Shown here in pieces: positions 8,155 through 16,276 of a stretch of DNA of 64,000 nt. The stretch lies in the NCBI GenBank assembly GCA_964571295.1, contig CAZNAO010000001.1, positions 6,289 to 70,288 of the forward strand, written 5' to 3'. Source of the stretch: UBA922 sp964571295. Its GTDB lineage: Bacteria > Patescibacteriota > Patescibacteriia > Magasanikbacterales > UBA922. Under the pieces are notes generated by a model that saw only the letters and a list, made by a program, of their open reading frames with translations, searched no databases and was not told the DNA's origin. The first letter of the stretch is position 1, and each line of letters opens with the position of its first letter. A program made the translations under genes and the position numbers.

Positions 8155-9198
8155 TCATTTAAATATTTCAAATATAAATCCTACCAGTGCGTAACTTGCA
8201 AAAATAAGCGCTACCCCCAGGGTCGCCCACACTATCGTATTTTGCGCTTTCGTCTGAGTTTCCGAATTTCCCCGGGCGGTCATCCACAATACTCCACCAT
8301 AAATGATCATTATGAGTGCAATGGTACCGATTATCCCAAGCACCCCTCGAATGAGCATTCCCACAAACTGAGAAAGATCTGTCGTCTGAAGCAGATTCAA
8401 TCTCCGGGCATATTCGGATAGATTACTTGTTCCACCCGTACTTGAACTCGTATTTCCTCCTGAATTTGAAGAAGGTGTCGAAGACGCGGAGGGGTCATCT
8501 GGCGCAGGATAGTCTTCTTTCTCCGCAATTTTCATAAAATACACAAAAGCCTGTTCAACCCCATGACCTTCATCACTGGGAATGCCGTAAAAATAAAATC
8601 TTACTCGCGGAGCAAGATTTGCCTCCTGCTCCGAAAGAGGTCCACACCCATACAAAAACGTAGGCAAACATGTTTGGGCAAAATGATACATTACATCGTT
8701 ATCGTCCGGTTCATCATTGGCATCTGAGGATCCCATCACCTCGTTCCAACCATAACCAGTTCCGTCTGCTTGTCGTTCATCCTTCCACTCGTCGTCTACA
8801 TAAAATTGTCTAATCACATCTTCATTTCCCCATTCAGTAGGAACTAGTTTTTGCCCCACAATATCAACCCCCTGGGTCAGATCATTCCATGTCGCTGAGT
8901 TTCGATTCTTATCTACCGTTATGCAGAAAAATCGCCCGGAGTCGAGTTTCGGCTGATGTTCTACTGTATTATAATGCTCTGTCTCTTCTCCATCATCATC
9001 AAACTCTGTCGCACCATTGGCCACATCCGGGATAACCAATTTGAAAATCGCTATTTTTCTGTTGTTCTCCGGAGCCTGCGGACATTTAAAATCACCAAGA
9101 TTGACTGTATACGGCTCTGTTGCGGCCACACTTCCCGTCCACGCACACCACAACATCATGGTTGCCGCGATATATGAATAAACTGCCGTTTTGGTCAT
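8155..9198 (-). CDS. Large-ectodomain T4SS_pilin-type protein, array member 11
   Basis: 347 aa. Signal peptide (MMLWCAWTGSVAA), 210-residue ectodomain starting YTVNLGDFKCPQAPENNRKIAIFKL, a Ser/Thr/Gly linker, then the pilin core (GMLIRGVLGIIGTIALIMII, TARGNSETQTKAQ, TLGVALIFASYALVGFIF). The ectodomain is a paralogue of member 10. Its place upstream of the lipoprotein means the two paralogues flank that gene, suggesting a duplicated unit. Confidence 0.75.
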   Translation of the reverse strand: MTKTAVYSYIAATMMLWCAWTGSVAATEPYTVNLGDFKCPQAPENNRKIAIFKLVIPDVANGATEFDDDGEETEHYNTVEHQPKLDSGRFFCITVDKNRNSATWNDLTQGVDIVGQKLVPTEWGNEDVIRQFYVDDEWKDERQADGTGYGWNEVMGSSDANDEPDDNDVMYHFAQTCLPTFLYGCGPLSEQEANLAPRVRFYFYGIPSDEGHGVEQAFVYFMKIAEKEDYPAPDDPSASSTPSSNSGGNTSSSTGGTSNLSEYARRLNLLQTTDLSQFVGMLIRGVLGIIGTIALIMIIYGGVLWMTARGNSETQTKAQNTIVWATLGVALIFASYALVGFIFEIFK

Positions 9199-9213
9199 AT
9201 GCGGTATTACAAC

Positions 9214-10056
9214 TTATAGTAGGCCTTCCTTTTTTGCAAAATGAATTGCAGTCTTCAATAATGCCAGTTTGTTTCCGGTATCAAAATATTCCCCTTCGTA
9301 TTCGTATGCGAAAAATTTCTTTTTCTTGGCGAGCGTGTGTGCCGCATCTGCAAGCCATATTTCCCCATCTTTGCCCGTACCTTGCTCCTGCAAGATATTC
9401 CATATGTCCGAGGTCAAAATATAGCGCATCCCTCCCACAATAAGACCATATGGTGACACATGTTCTAGAGCAGGTTTTTCTTTGAACTCAGTGACGCGAT
9501 AGAGCCCGCCACCCAGAGGTTTTCCATACACATTTCCATATTTACGCATTTCCTCTTTGTTTCCTATTTTTTGCACTCCAATAATTGAAGCTTTTTTCTT
9601 GTAAAAGATGTCGAGAAGCTGAGCTATTACCGGAGTTTTCGCATCAATGATGCTATCTCCATCTGAAAACGCAAACGGCTCATCGCCTATAAATTCTCTC
9701 GCACAAAGAAGCGCATGTCCATTCCCTAGCGGTTCTGGCTGTCTGGTGTAGAAAAATCGCACTTTTTTATTTAATTCGATCAATGATTGAACTCGGTCGA
9801 GTTTTCCCTGCCGTTCTAGATATGCCTCATAATCAGGATCGCGATCAAAATGATCTTCGATAGCACGTTTCTGAGAACTGGTCACAAAAATGATTTCCGT
9901 TATGCCGCTCGCCGCCATTTCTTCGACAATATACTGGACGACCGGCTTATCGAGTACTGGTAACATCTCTTTCGGCATGGCTTTGGTTGCTGGAAGAAAA
10001 CGAGTTCCAAGCCCCGCGACAGTAATAACACCTTTTTTGACACGAATATTCTTCAT
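9214..10056 (-). CDS. galU: UTP--glucose-1-phosphate uridylyltransferase
   Basis: 280 aa, the usual GalU length. Makes UDP-glucose from UTP and glucose-1-phosphate in the cytoplasm. Seen: nucleotide-binding GLGTRFLPATKAMPKEMLP (normally GxGTRxLPxTKxxPKEMLP), VTSSQKRAIEDHFD, FAFSDGDSI in place of the usual LPDD, VTEFKEKP and GEYFDTGNK. It heads the minus-strand run into the pilin array and could supply sugar donor for the glycosyltransferase at the other end or for glycosylation of surface proteins (inference). A TATACT -10 sits just upstream within a dispersed repeat. Confidence 0.93.
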   Translation of the reverse strand: MKNIRVKKGVITVAGLGTRFLPATKAMPKEMLPVLDKPVVQYIVEEMAASGITEIIFVTSSQKRAIEDHFDRDPDYEAYLERQGKLDRVQSLIELNKKVRFFYTRQPEPLGNGHALLCAREFIGDEPFAFSDGDSIIDAKTPVIAQLLDIFYKKKASIIGVQKIGNKEEMRKYGNVYGKPLGGGLYRVTEFKEKPALEHVSPYGLIVGGMRYILTSDIWNILQEQGTGKDGEIWLADAAHTLAKKKKFFAYEYEGEYFDTGNKLALLKTAIHFAKKEGLL

Positions 10057-10077
10057 AGAAATGAATGTAATGGCGAT

Positions 10078-10125
10078 AGTATAACATACCTTAGTCGAAA
10101 GTCATAACGTCCACAACGTCTAAAG
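10078..10125 (-). promoter_or_regulatory. galU promoter inside a dispersed repeat
   Basis: On the minus strand TATGAC, 17 nt, TATACT. The block GGACGTTATGACTTTCGACT and the following TATGTTATA closely match the promoter region at 28540-28580. Confidence 0.5.
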
Positions 10126-10154
10126 TTCTGTCTATTGACTTTCTACTTTCGGCA

Positions 10155-11561
10155 CTACTGTACCTCTTCCCAACTGATTAACTCATAGGTCGACCCTGTC
10201 GGAAATCCGGGTGGTGGATAATATTTCAAATTTCCATCATATACGTGATTTGTATAGACATATCCTGCCACCACAACTCCTTGCGCAGTTACATATTTCC
10301 ACCCTCCTCCTCGATAGGAAATCTGAGAACCGAAAAACGTAAGGGAATTTTTGAGTGCAAGTGATTGCCCCGAATAATTGTAGTTCGGCATGTAAATTTG
10401 GCCGGTTTGTGAAAGTGCCGCAGCATTGATTTCAAGATTGTTAGGAGCTTTATAGGGAATAATAATATCACGCTGCGTGATGATACCTATCACATCATCA
10501 CTTGATTTTTGATACTGGAGCAGGTTATTAGGTATAAAGACCTGATAATTACCTGCGATCGGGAAACTACCCGTACCGATCGTTACTCGACCATTTACTG
10601 TCCCTTCAACCCACAAGTTTTCTTCGACGAAAATCACGCCATTTGCAGGTAAAGAAAATGTGCTATTTGACGCATTACCTGAATTGAGTAAACTTTTTGA
10701 CTTGATATCATAACAACGTCTACGCCATCGTGAATCATCATAGTCATAGAGGTAAAAACAATCGGTCGCCGTGACCCGATATACGGTATATTGCGTATTA
10801 TTGAATATGATTTGATAGCCCTCATCATTACCGAGTGGAGGGAAATACTTTCCCCCAGTTTGTGCCGCGGTGCGCAGTTCAGAAAGATCTGCAGAGACTG
10901 AGCCAAAATCTGCCGCAGGTACCGGAAACTTCCAATAATATTGTGGTCCGCCGTTTCCCCATACACCCGGCTTTACCTGTCCATTGTAGTTGTATGTCGT
11001 CTTAGCACTTTTTACCCACGAATCAGTAGTACCATCAAATTTAATTCCACCATTTGACATCACTTCTCCAAACACTTGTGTCGTGGCACTAAATGACATA
11101 TCAGCATTTTCAATAAACGCACTATCCGTAAAAGATGGGAAGCCCAATCGAACACGGAGTGTGCGGTCACTAATACCATTCAACATGGAACCTTGGGATG
11201 CTACGGCGATTACCGATGAATTGGGCAAGGGTGAAGAAATAGTGAGAGCGAATGCGCCGATCGTGTTATCGTTCTTATCAGAAAAATCATGTATATACGG
11301 ACCGGGGGAACCGGTACCATCGGTAAAATCAGAGGTATTGTGAGCCAAATGCCATCGATAATAATTAATCCCCGCCTCAGCAATATGAAACGCAGCATCT
11401 CTTCGATACACAGTCATCGACGTACGATGCTCGAACAATGCATACGCAAGCAATCCTAATACCATCAATACAAATGCAATTGACCCGAATACCATGACGA
11501 TAAGGAGGGTAGTTCCTCGACTTCGTCGAGAAAGTCTAAAATTTGAAAGTCGTAACATCAT
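10155..11561 (-). CDS. PilX-like type IV pilus assembly protein
   Basis: About 468 aa from ATG 11561 or 11558; the longer frame needs a TTG. The N-terminus is the class-III-prepilin type: RRSRGTTLLIVMVFGSIAFV, one long hydrophobic helix, and FHIAEAGINYYRWHL, typical of PilX N-terminal regions where the hydrophobic helix meets an Ala-Glu-Ala-Gly stretch. The remaining 400 residues are a Ser/Thr/Asn-rich extracellular domain of unknown fold. With the two prepilin genes upstream it forms a minor-pilin set. Confidence 0.75.
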   Translation of the reverse strand: MMLRLSNFRLSRRSRGTTLLIVMVFGSIAFVLMVLGLLAYALFEHRTSMTVYRRDAAFHIAEAGINYYRWHLAHNTSDFTDGTGSPGPYIHDFSDKNDNTIGAFALTISSPLPNSSVIAVASQGSMLNGISDRTLRVRLGFPSFTDSAFIENADMSFSATTQVFGEVMSNGGIKFDGTTDSWVKSAKTTYNYNGQVKPGVWGNGGPQYYWKFPVPAADFGSVSADLSELRTAAQTGGKYFPPLGNDEGYQIIFNNTQYTVYRVTATDCFYLYDYDDSRWRRRCYDIKSKSLLNSGNASNSTFSLPANGVIFVEENLWVEGTVNGRVTIGTGSFPIAGNYQVFIPNNLLQYQKSSDDVIGIITQRDIIIPYKAPNNLEINAAALSQTGQIYMPNYNYSGQSLALKNSLTFFGSQISYRGGGWKYVTAQGVVVAGYVYTNHVYDGNLKYYPPPGFPTGSTYELISWEEVQ

Positions 11562-11644
11562 AAAAGTAGCACACAAAATTCAGCCGGATTCATTTCAAAA
11601 TTTTTGTATATTTTTCCATATATATTGTATCTTACACTTTCGGC

Positions 11645-12262
11645 TTAATTGGTTTTTAAGTTTCGTATCTGCGTAATTGATTCTACGCGAATTGGCACTG
11701 GACTCTTACTCTGATCTTTCTCAATCTGAACCATTACCTTTACCATGCGAATATTCGGAATGGTAATCGGTGACACCATGGGCGAGCCGGTTCCTGTATA
11801 TGATTCAGTAAAATACTGAAACGTATCGATTCCTTTTACTGCATTTTCCACATTGTGTACGAGCACCGTTACTTGTTCGGTACCTGTATACGCAAGTGGG
11901 TTGCCACTTGGTTTCAAAATTCCGCGCCGAAGTTCAGAGCCTTGTATCCAATAGCGTACACGCTCTCGGAGCGAATCCTCATCTATATTCGCATATACCG
12001 TGAGTGTCGAGGTGGTCGCAGTTGCAATCGGGTATGAACCCACACTTGAACTTTCTGCAGTACGAACGACATTCGTGATTTCAGTTACGATACGCCTTGC
12101 TTCACGTTGCCCATAAAGCTGATCATCAAGAATTTTCTGATCCTTGAAACTGAGCGCAATAAACGTTCCTGCGCCCATCAAAATAATCAAGGTAATCCCG
12201 ATTACAACCGACACTTCAAGCAGTGACATGCCACGGATGCTGTGTCCAACATAGTATTTCAT
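11645..12262 (-). CDS. PilW/PulJ-like minor prepilin
   Basis: 205 aa. Prepilin peptidase site G/MSLLEVSVVIG (Glu at +5) followed by the hydrophobic helix LIILMGAGTFIALS. The globular part has YWIQGSELRRGI, characteristic of PilW-like minor pilins. Its start overlaps the stop of the upstream gene (12259-12262, ATGA), pointing to translational coupling. Confidence 0.8.
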   Translation of the reverse strand: MKYYVGHSIRGMSLLEVSVVIGITLIILMGAGTFIALSFKDQKILDDQLYGQREARRIVTEITNVVRTAESSSVGSYPIATATTSTLTVYANIDEDSLRERVRYWIQGSELRRGILKPSGNPLAYTGTEQVTVLVHNVENAVKGIDTFQYFTESYTGTGSPMVSPITIPNIRMVKVMVQIEKDQSKSPVPIRVESITQIRNLKTN

Positions 12263-14025
12263 AGTGACATAAGATCAGCAGTGAGTACATGATCTCCCGT
12301 AATCTCCAATTCATCTTGAAAAGTTTCGAACCCTTCCGCCTCAATCGTTATCATATATGTCCCACCAACAAGCCCCCCCACATAGGTCTGCCCCGGCGGT
12401 GTACATTCATTCGTATAGATAAACGATATATCAGATACAAGCGGCGTTACTAATGGATTTGTCGTATCCAGATACACACGATACCTCATGAATTGTTCAT
12501 CATCATGTATCGATGAAATTGTAATCATGTTATCCGTATAGAACGTCGCTCCTGTCCCGTCTGGTCCCACAAAATTCCATTCTGCATTACTTGAGGTAGC
12601 AGTAGCAATTTGCAATCTGACCGTGGTTGACGCGGGCTGAGTCATTGGATCCCATGACCACTGGATATAGCGTGCACGTTCACCAACTTCAATCGTCGAT
12701 GATTCGAGATATCCACTACTTACATATTGAGTTCCATTTTTCACCAAAGACAAATTACCTGGACTACTGTAGACATCAATACCTGATCCCGCGCCATATC
12801 CGTTTCCACCACCGAAAATTTCGTACCCTTCTCCAAGCGACCAGTCGGTCTGCACAACACTTCCCACACCCGTCATTTTTTCAGAAAAAAAATTTTCAGG
12901 TCCGGTAATGATCACAGAGGCTCCAGCAATGGGTGCTCCTTGATGACGCGCAAGCACGATCAAAGATCGAGGAGTATCCGGACCTACAATTAGGGTTGCA
13001 TTTTGTGATGAACCAGGTAAAAGCGATATTGGTACATCAGGAATAGTTCCTATGAGATCATACCCCGTGACACCCATGCCATATTTATCCCACGACAATG
13101 GTAGCGAAAGCACACCTCCAGCACCTGTGCTGTACGTTTCATTTACCAAATATATGTCAGGATTGGTTCCGATTACTCGAGTCCCTTTAATTGCGAGCTC
13201 CACATTCGGGACCTCCACACATTGAACATTTTCTGAAGTAATCTGGAGTGAAGATGTACGGTCAATTGTCAGGGTCAAATTACTTACCTCTTGCTTCAAT
13301 ACTGAGACAAACGGTGTCACCGGATTCGGATTTGCAGGTGTTGATGAACGTGTATGATCAAATGTATATCCTGACTTAGTCGCTTCGATCACATATTTTG
13401 CGGTACTTGTTGCCAAATCATAGATACGAAGATACCCCTCATTATCGGTCGTATCGAAAAAATCATATGCAGGGTTGGTAGTTGTATTCACTACATGTAC
13501 CACCGCCTCTGGTACAGGATCGCCGTATGCATTTATCACACGTACGAACAATGCGCCATTATTTGAATTCCCTTCTAGATATTTAGGAGCTACGTAGGTG
13601 TACATCGAAAGTTCTTCAACTTGTCCGCATGAAATGCAGCGTACGTCTACCTGCACAAACTTATAATCCGCAGGGGCAGTATCTGATGGAGTTCCACCAA
13701 CCACCCCATCATACGGGTCATCAATATTTCTAATAGTATGTGTTACCTCGAATATCATTCCGTTCCGATTGGTCGATGTCACTCGATCGAATACACCAAC
13801 CGGACTCCCATTCTTAATACCCACATTTTCAAATGATGTATTGCGAATGATTTCTATACGCTCATTTAAAAGAGCGGTTCCAATAATCCGTATACGAGAT
13901 TGATACACCAGAGAAAAACTGAGTTGCACACTTCCATAAATTCCAACGACAAAGATTACAAACACGCCGAGTGCCACCACTGCCTCGACCAAGGTAAATC
14001 CTCGTGTTCGAATAGGGTTTTTCAT
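12259..14025 (-). CDS. PilV-like prepilin with large carboxypeptidase-regulatory-like extension
   Basis: 588 aa. Cleavage motif RG/FTLVEAVVALGVFVIF, the most canonical prepilin signal in the window. Beyond the helix lies a large extracellular part with two or three beta-sandwich repeats resembling carboxypeptidase-regulatory domains (GDPVPEAVVHVVNTTT, GAPIAGASVIITGPE), and a C-terminal segment FTYTN...GGTYMITIEAEGFE of the same type. Minor pilins are usually under 250 aa, so this is a strongly extended, possibly adhesive subunit at the pilus tip (inference). Confidence 0.8.
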   Translation of the reverse strand: MKNPIRTRGFTLVEAVVALGVFVIFVVGIYGSVQLSFSLVYQSRIRIIGTALLNERIEIIRNTSFENVGIKNGSPVGVFDRVTSTNRNGMIFEVTHTIRNIDDPYDGVVGGTPSDTAPADYKFVQVDVRCISCGQVEELSMYTYVAPKYLEGNSNNGALFVRVINAYGDPVPEAVVHVVNTTTNPAYDFFDTTDNEGYLRIYDLATSTAKYVIEATKSGYTFDHTRSSTPANPNPVTPFVSVLKQEVSNLTLTIDRTSSLQITSENVQCVEVPNVELAIKGTRVIGTNPDIYLVNETYSTGAGGVLSLPLSWDKYGMGVTGYDLIGTIPDVPISLLPGSSQNATLIVGPDTPRSLIVLARHQGAPIAGASVIITGPENFFSEKMTGVGSVVQTDWSLGEGYEIFGGGNGYGAGSGIDVYSSPGNLSLVKNGTQYVSSGYLESSTIEVGERARYIQWSWDPMTQPASTTVRLQIATATSSNAEWNFVGPDGTGATFYTDNMITISSIHDDEQFMRYRVYLDTTNPLVTPLVSDISFIYTNECTPPGQTYVGGLVGGTYMITIEAEGFETFQDELEITGDHVLTADLMSL

Positions 14026-14034
14026 GTATCAACA

Positions 14035-14412
14035 TTATACGCGACCCGCTAATACGTTCTCTACTTCGGTAAGTAAATTTTCTACTTGTTTTTGTGTGGT
14101 TTTGCGATCACGCCTCTTTTCTTCTTCTCTTTTTAGCATTGAACGTATTTCATCGCTCATCGTGGAAAGTTCGTGTTGGTATTCGGTGATTTTTTGAGTC
14201 AATCTCTCCACTCGTTTTCTATCCTCGACAATCGATGCCGGATCTACTACCACAGTCTTCAATTCCAAATCAGCACGCAATTGTGCCAAGGTCACCAGTA
14301 CCTGTTGCATGTGTACCATAATATTCTGTATTTGCTGATTTCCCTGTTTCACTTCTTTCACCAAATATTCCGCTCGCTCCCGTGCTGCAGCCATTTTTAC
14401 TTCTTCAGTCAT
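14035..14412 (-). CDS. Hypothetical coiled-coil protein
   Basis: 125 aa from ATG 14412 (MTEEVKMAAARERAEYL). The longer frame starts at 14511 with an ATG that itself overlaps an extended -10 (TGCTATACT), so the transcript would begin inside it; the internal ATG is preferred. Nearly the whole protein is charged heptad sequence (EYLVKEVKQGNQQIQNI, RKRVERLTQKITEYQ, REEEKRRDRKTTQKQ). No family recognised. It lies 9 nt before the prepilin operon and may be co-transcribed with it. Confidence 0.65.
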   Translation of the reverse strand: MTEEVKMAAARERAEYLVKEVKQGNQQIQNIMVHMQQVLVTLAQLRADLELKTVVVDPASIVEDRKRVERLTQKITEYQHELSTMSDEIRSMLKREEEKRRDRKTTQKQVENLLTEVENVLAGRV

Positions 14413-14622
14413 TTCTCCATCTTCTTTGGTTTCAACTGATCGTTCGTGTTCATGGTGTGTAATTTTTTTTCTTGTTCCATATATCGGGATGCATTTTTTG
14501 AAGTATAGCATGAATTACATCAAAAGTGGAACATTATAATGTTTAGAAAACAATACAAAATACATGGATCAAGATACAAGAGATACACATGATGATCTTT
14601 TGTATTTTTCTTTATGGCTCCA

Positions 14623-14665
14623 ATCAAAACAAAAACACCCGGTTTCCCGAGTGTTTTTGTTTTGA
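14623..14665 (-). terminator. Intrinsic terminator after rpsR
   Basis: Long A/T-rich stem with a CCGGG core (ACACTCGGG-AAA-CCGGGTGT read on minus) followed by TTTTTGTTTTG. It closes the rpsF-ssb-rpsR operon. The 14513-14622 stretch holds no convincing gene. Confidence 0.8.
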
Positions 14666-14670
14666 TTTTT

Positions 14671-14904
14671 TTATTTCGGAACGAATGCGAGCAAACCTGC
14701 AATACGTGCCTGCTTGATTGCGCGCGCGATTTGTCTCTGGTGCTTTGCGCACAATCCGCTTCGTTTACGAGGTTGTATCTTCATATATGAAGAAGTAAAC
14801 CGTCGCAATCCTTCGTTGTCTTTGTAATCAATCTGCTTTTCTTTATTGATGCAGAAATGACACTGTTTACGCTTTTTATGAGTTTTTTCTTTCGTTGATT
14901 TCAT
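14671..14904 (-). CDS. rpsR: 30S ribosomal protein bS18
   Basis: 77 aa. Core S18 sequence: IDYKDNEGLRRFTSSYMKIQPRKRSGLCAKHQRQIARAIKQAR. S18 partners S6 on the platform of the 30S subunit. A Cys pair, CHFC, and a further Cys/His at CAKH suggest the zinc-binding C+ form. Last gene of the conserved rpsF-ssb-rpsR order. Confidence 0.95.
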   Translation of the reverse strand: MKSTKEKTHKKRKQCHFCINKEKQIDYKDNEGLRRFTSSYMKIQPRKRSGLCAKHQRQIARAIKQARIAGLLAFVPK

Positions 14905-14919
14905 ACACTAATTCGTGAA

Positions 14920-15360
14920 TTAAAACGGAATGTCTTCTACTTTGATCTCATCATCGCCCACTGCCTGTGGAGGCTCTGACCGGCTATCTTCTTTATTTCC
15001 ACCGAACACTTCTCCAGATGGAGCTCCGCCTCGCGGCGCATCCAACATGATCAAATTTTCCGCTATGATTTCAGTACGGTATCGTTTGACCCCATCTTGA
15101 CCTGTCCAATCACGGGTTTCAAGACGTCCTTCGAGGTATACCCGCCGTCCTTTGCCGAGATACTGACCGGCGATATCCGCAAGCTTTCCCCACAATACCA
15201 CATTATGATATTCCGGACGTTCCTGACGCGTTCCTGATGCATCTTTCCATACCCTACTCGTCGCAACACCGATATTTGCGACACTTTGCCCAGAGGGCGT
15301 GCTTTTGACTTCTGGGTCACGGGTGAGGCGACCGAGAATAGTAGCTCGATTCAGATCCAT
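14920..15360 (-). CDS. ssb: Single-stranded DNA-binding protein
   Basis: 146 aa. OB fold at residues 1-105 (MDLNRATILGRLTRDPEVK, YHNVVLWGKLADIAGQYL, GRRVYLEGRLETRDW) and the acidic interaction tip DDEIKVEDIPF, which in the family recruits repair and replication partners. Lies between rpsF and rpsR as in many bacteria. Confidence 0.95.
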   Translation of the reverse strand: MDLNRATILGRLTRDPEVKSTPSGQSVANIGVATSRVWKDASGTRQERPEYHNVVLWGKLADIAGQYLGKGRRVYLEGRLETRDWTGQDGVKRYRTEIIAENLIMLDAPRGGAPSGEVFGGNKEDSRSEPPQAVGDDEIKVEDIPF

Positions 15361-15431
15361 ATAGAGATCTATTTAGTAAATAAGTGCCGAACCCTCCTTG
15401 GATTAGGGAACGACGTTTTTCTTATTTGCTA

Positions 15432-15941
15432 TTATACATTATCAATATCTTTCTGCAACATTTCATCGAGTTTTGCGTCGATATTCTCAAGGTTGAGTCT
15501 TGACTCTGCTTTTTCTACAGCCTTCTCCTCTACAACTGCTTCTTTTACAATTGTCTCCCTCTTGGCTTCATTTCGAAAACTCCGAGGAGTCTCTTCCTTT
15601 GGAGGAGCGGAAAGTGCAGTTGGATCTGATGCGAGTGTAATCGTTGCCTTTTGCTTTGGATTGTGCACCTGGATACTCACTCGGAGGATCCCGCCCAGCA
15701 GACGAACATTTCTCTCAAGCACCTGTACTTTTACAGACTCAAGATTGAAAGTAAACAGTTCAAAATACCCATATCTGATATGTTTGACTGGGTACGCAAG
15801 CCTGCTTTTCCCAAGATCGAGGATCGTTGTTTCTTCAGCACCCTGTGCTTTGAGTTGCTCCTGGATTTGTGCCACCATTGGAGCCACCTCATTTTCAGCA
15901 AGGGTTCCCGGGAGGACACAAAGCATCTCGTATTTTTTCAT
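15432..15941 (-). CDS. rpsF: 30S ribosomal protein bS6 with C-terminal extension
   Basis: 169 aa; the S6 core (KKYEMLCVLPGTLAENEV, YPVKHIRYGYFELFTFNLE, LERNVRLLGGILRVSI) ends near residue 100. A further 65 charged residues (Lys/Glu/Ala-rich) follow, longer than the usual 95-135 aa protein. ATG 15941 has AGGAGAAAAACT upstream, a good SD. First gene of its operon, behind a structured leader and a consensus promoter. Confidence 0.93.
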   Translation of the reverse strand: MKKYEMLCVLPGTLAENEVAPMVAQIQEQLKAQGAEETTILDLGKSRLAYPVKHIRYGYFELFTFNLESVKVQVLERNVRLLGGILRVSIQVHNPKQKATITLASDPTALSAPPKEETPRSFRNEAKRETIVKEAVVEEKAVEKAESRLNLENIDAKLDEMLQKDIDNV

Positions 15942-16067
15942 AGTTTTTCTCCTAGAAAATCATGGTAAATAAAATGTGTAGATACAAAAAACACCTTTGT
16001 TTGATCACACCAACCGTAATCTCGGTTTTTAACGTCTGGAAAGCGTTATCTTGTGTGATCTGCGACC
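15942..16067 (-). promoter_or_regulatory. Structured rpsF leader, candidate S6:S18 autoregulatory element
   Basis: Between the promoter and rpsF lies a three-way-junction-like fold: GATCACAC/GTGTGATC (16003-16010 with 16053-16060) encloses AACCG/CGGTT (16012-16016, 16023-16027) and AACG/CGTT (16031-16034, 16044-16047). Known for the family: rpsF leaders in many bacteria bind the S6:S18 dimer and repress translation. The match to that motif was not tested. Confidence 0.55.
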
Positions 16068-16073
16068 GGGCGT

Positions 16074-16102
16074 ACTATAGCAAGGAACGAAGTTCTTGTC
16101 AA
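16074..16102 (-). promoter_or_regulatory. rpsF promoter
   Basis: TTGACA, 17 nt, TATAGT on the minus strand; transcription should start near 16067, giving a leader of about 125 nt. Confidence 0.85.
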
Positions 16103-16233
16103 TACAGCGATTTTGTCTACATTCAAAGTTTAAAACTCAAACCTCAAAACTGGAACTAAACATTACTAACCTTTTGAAAGATCTAAGCTATAATTTTGAA
16201 ATTTAAGTTGGATGAGATCATTTATCAAAAATA

Positions 16234-16242
16234 TGATATACT
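16234..16242 (+). promoter_or_regulatory. Extended -10 of the pil operon
   Basis: TGATATACT. It fixes the start of pilB at 16277, since the longer frame from 16196 would begin upstream of transcription. Confidence 0.6.
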
Positions 16243-16276
16243 ATCTCCGTACATTGGATTTCATTCCATTTTTCTT

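Noticed and set aside
14520..14702. 60-aa ORF after rpsR
   Set aside because: Spans the terminator hairpin and overlaps rpsR; no coding character.
16196..16276. 27-residue N-terminal extension of PilB
   Set aside because: It contains the extended -10 TGATATACT, so the transcript would start within it.
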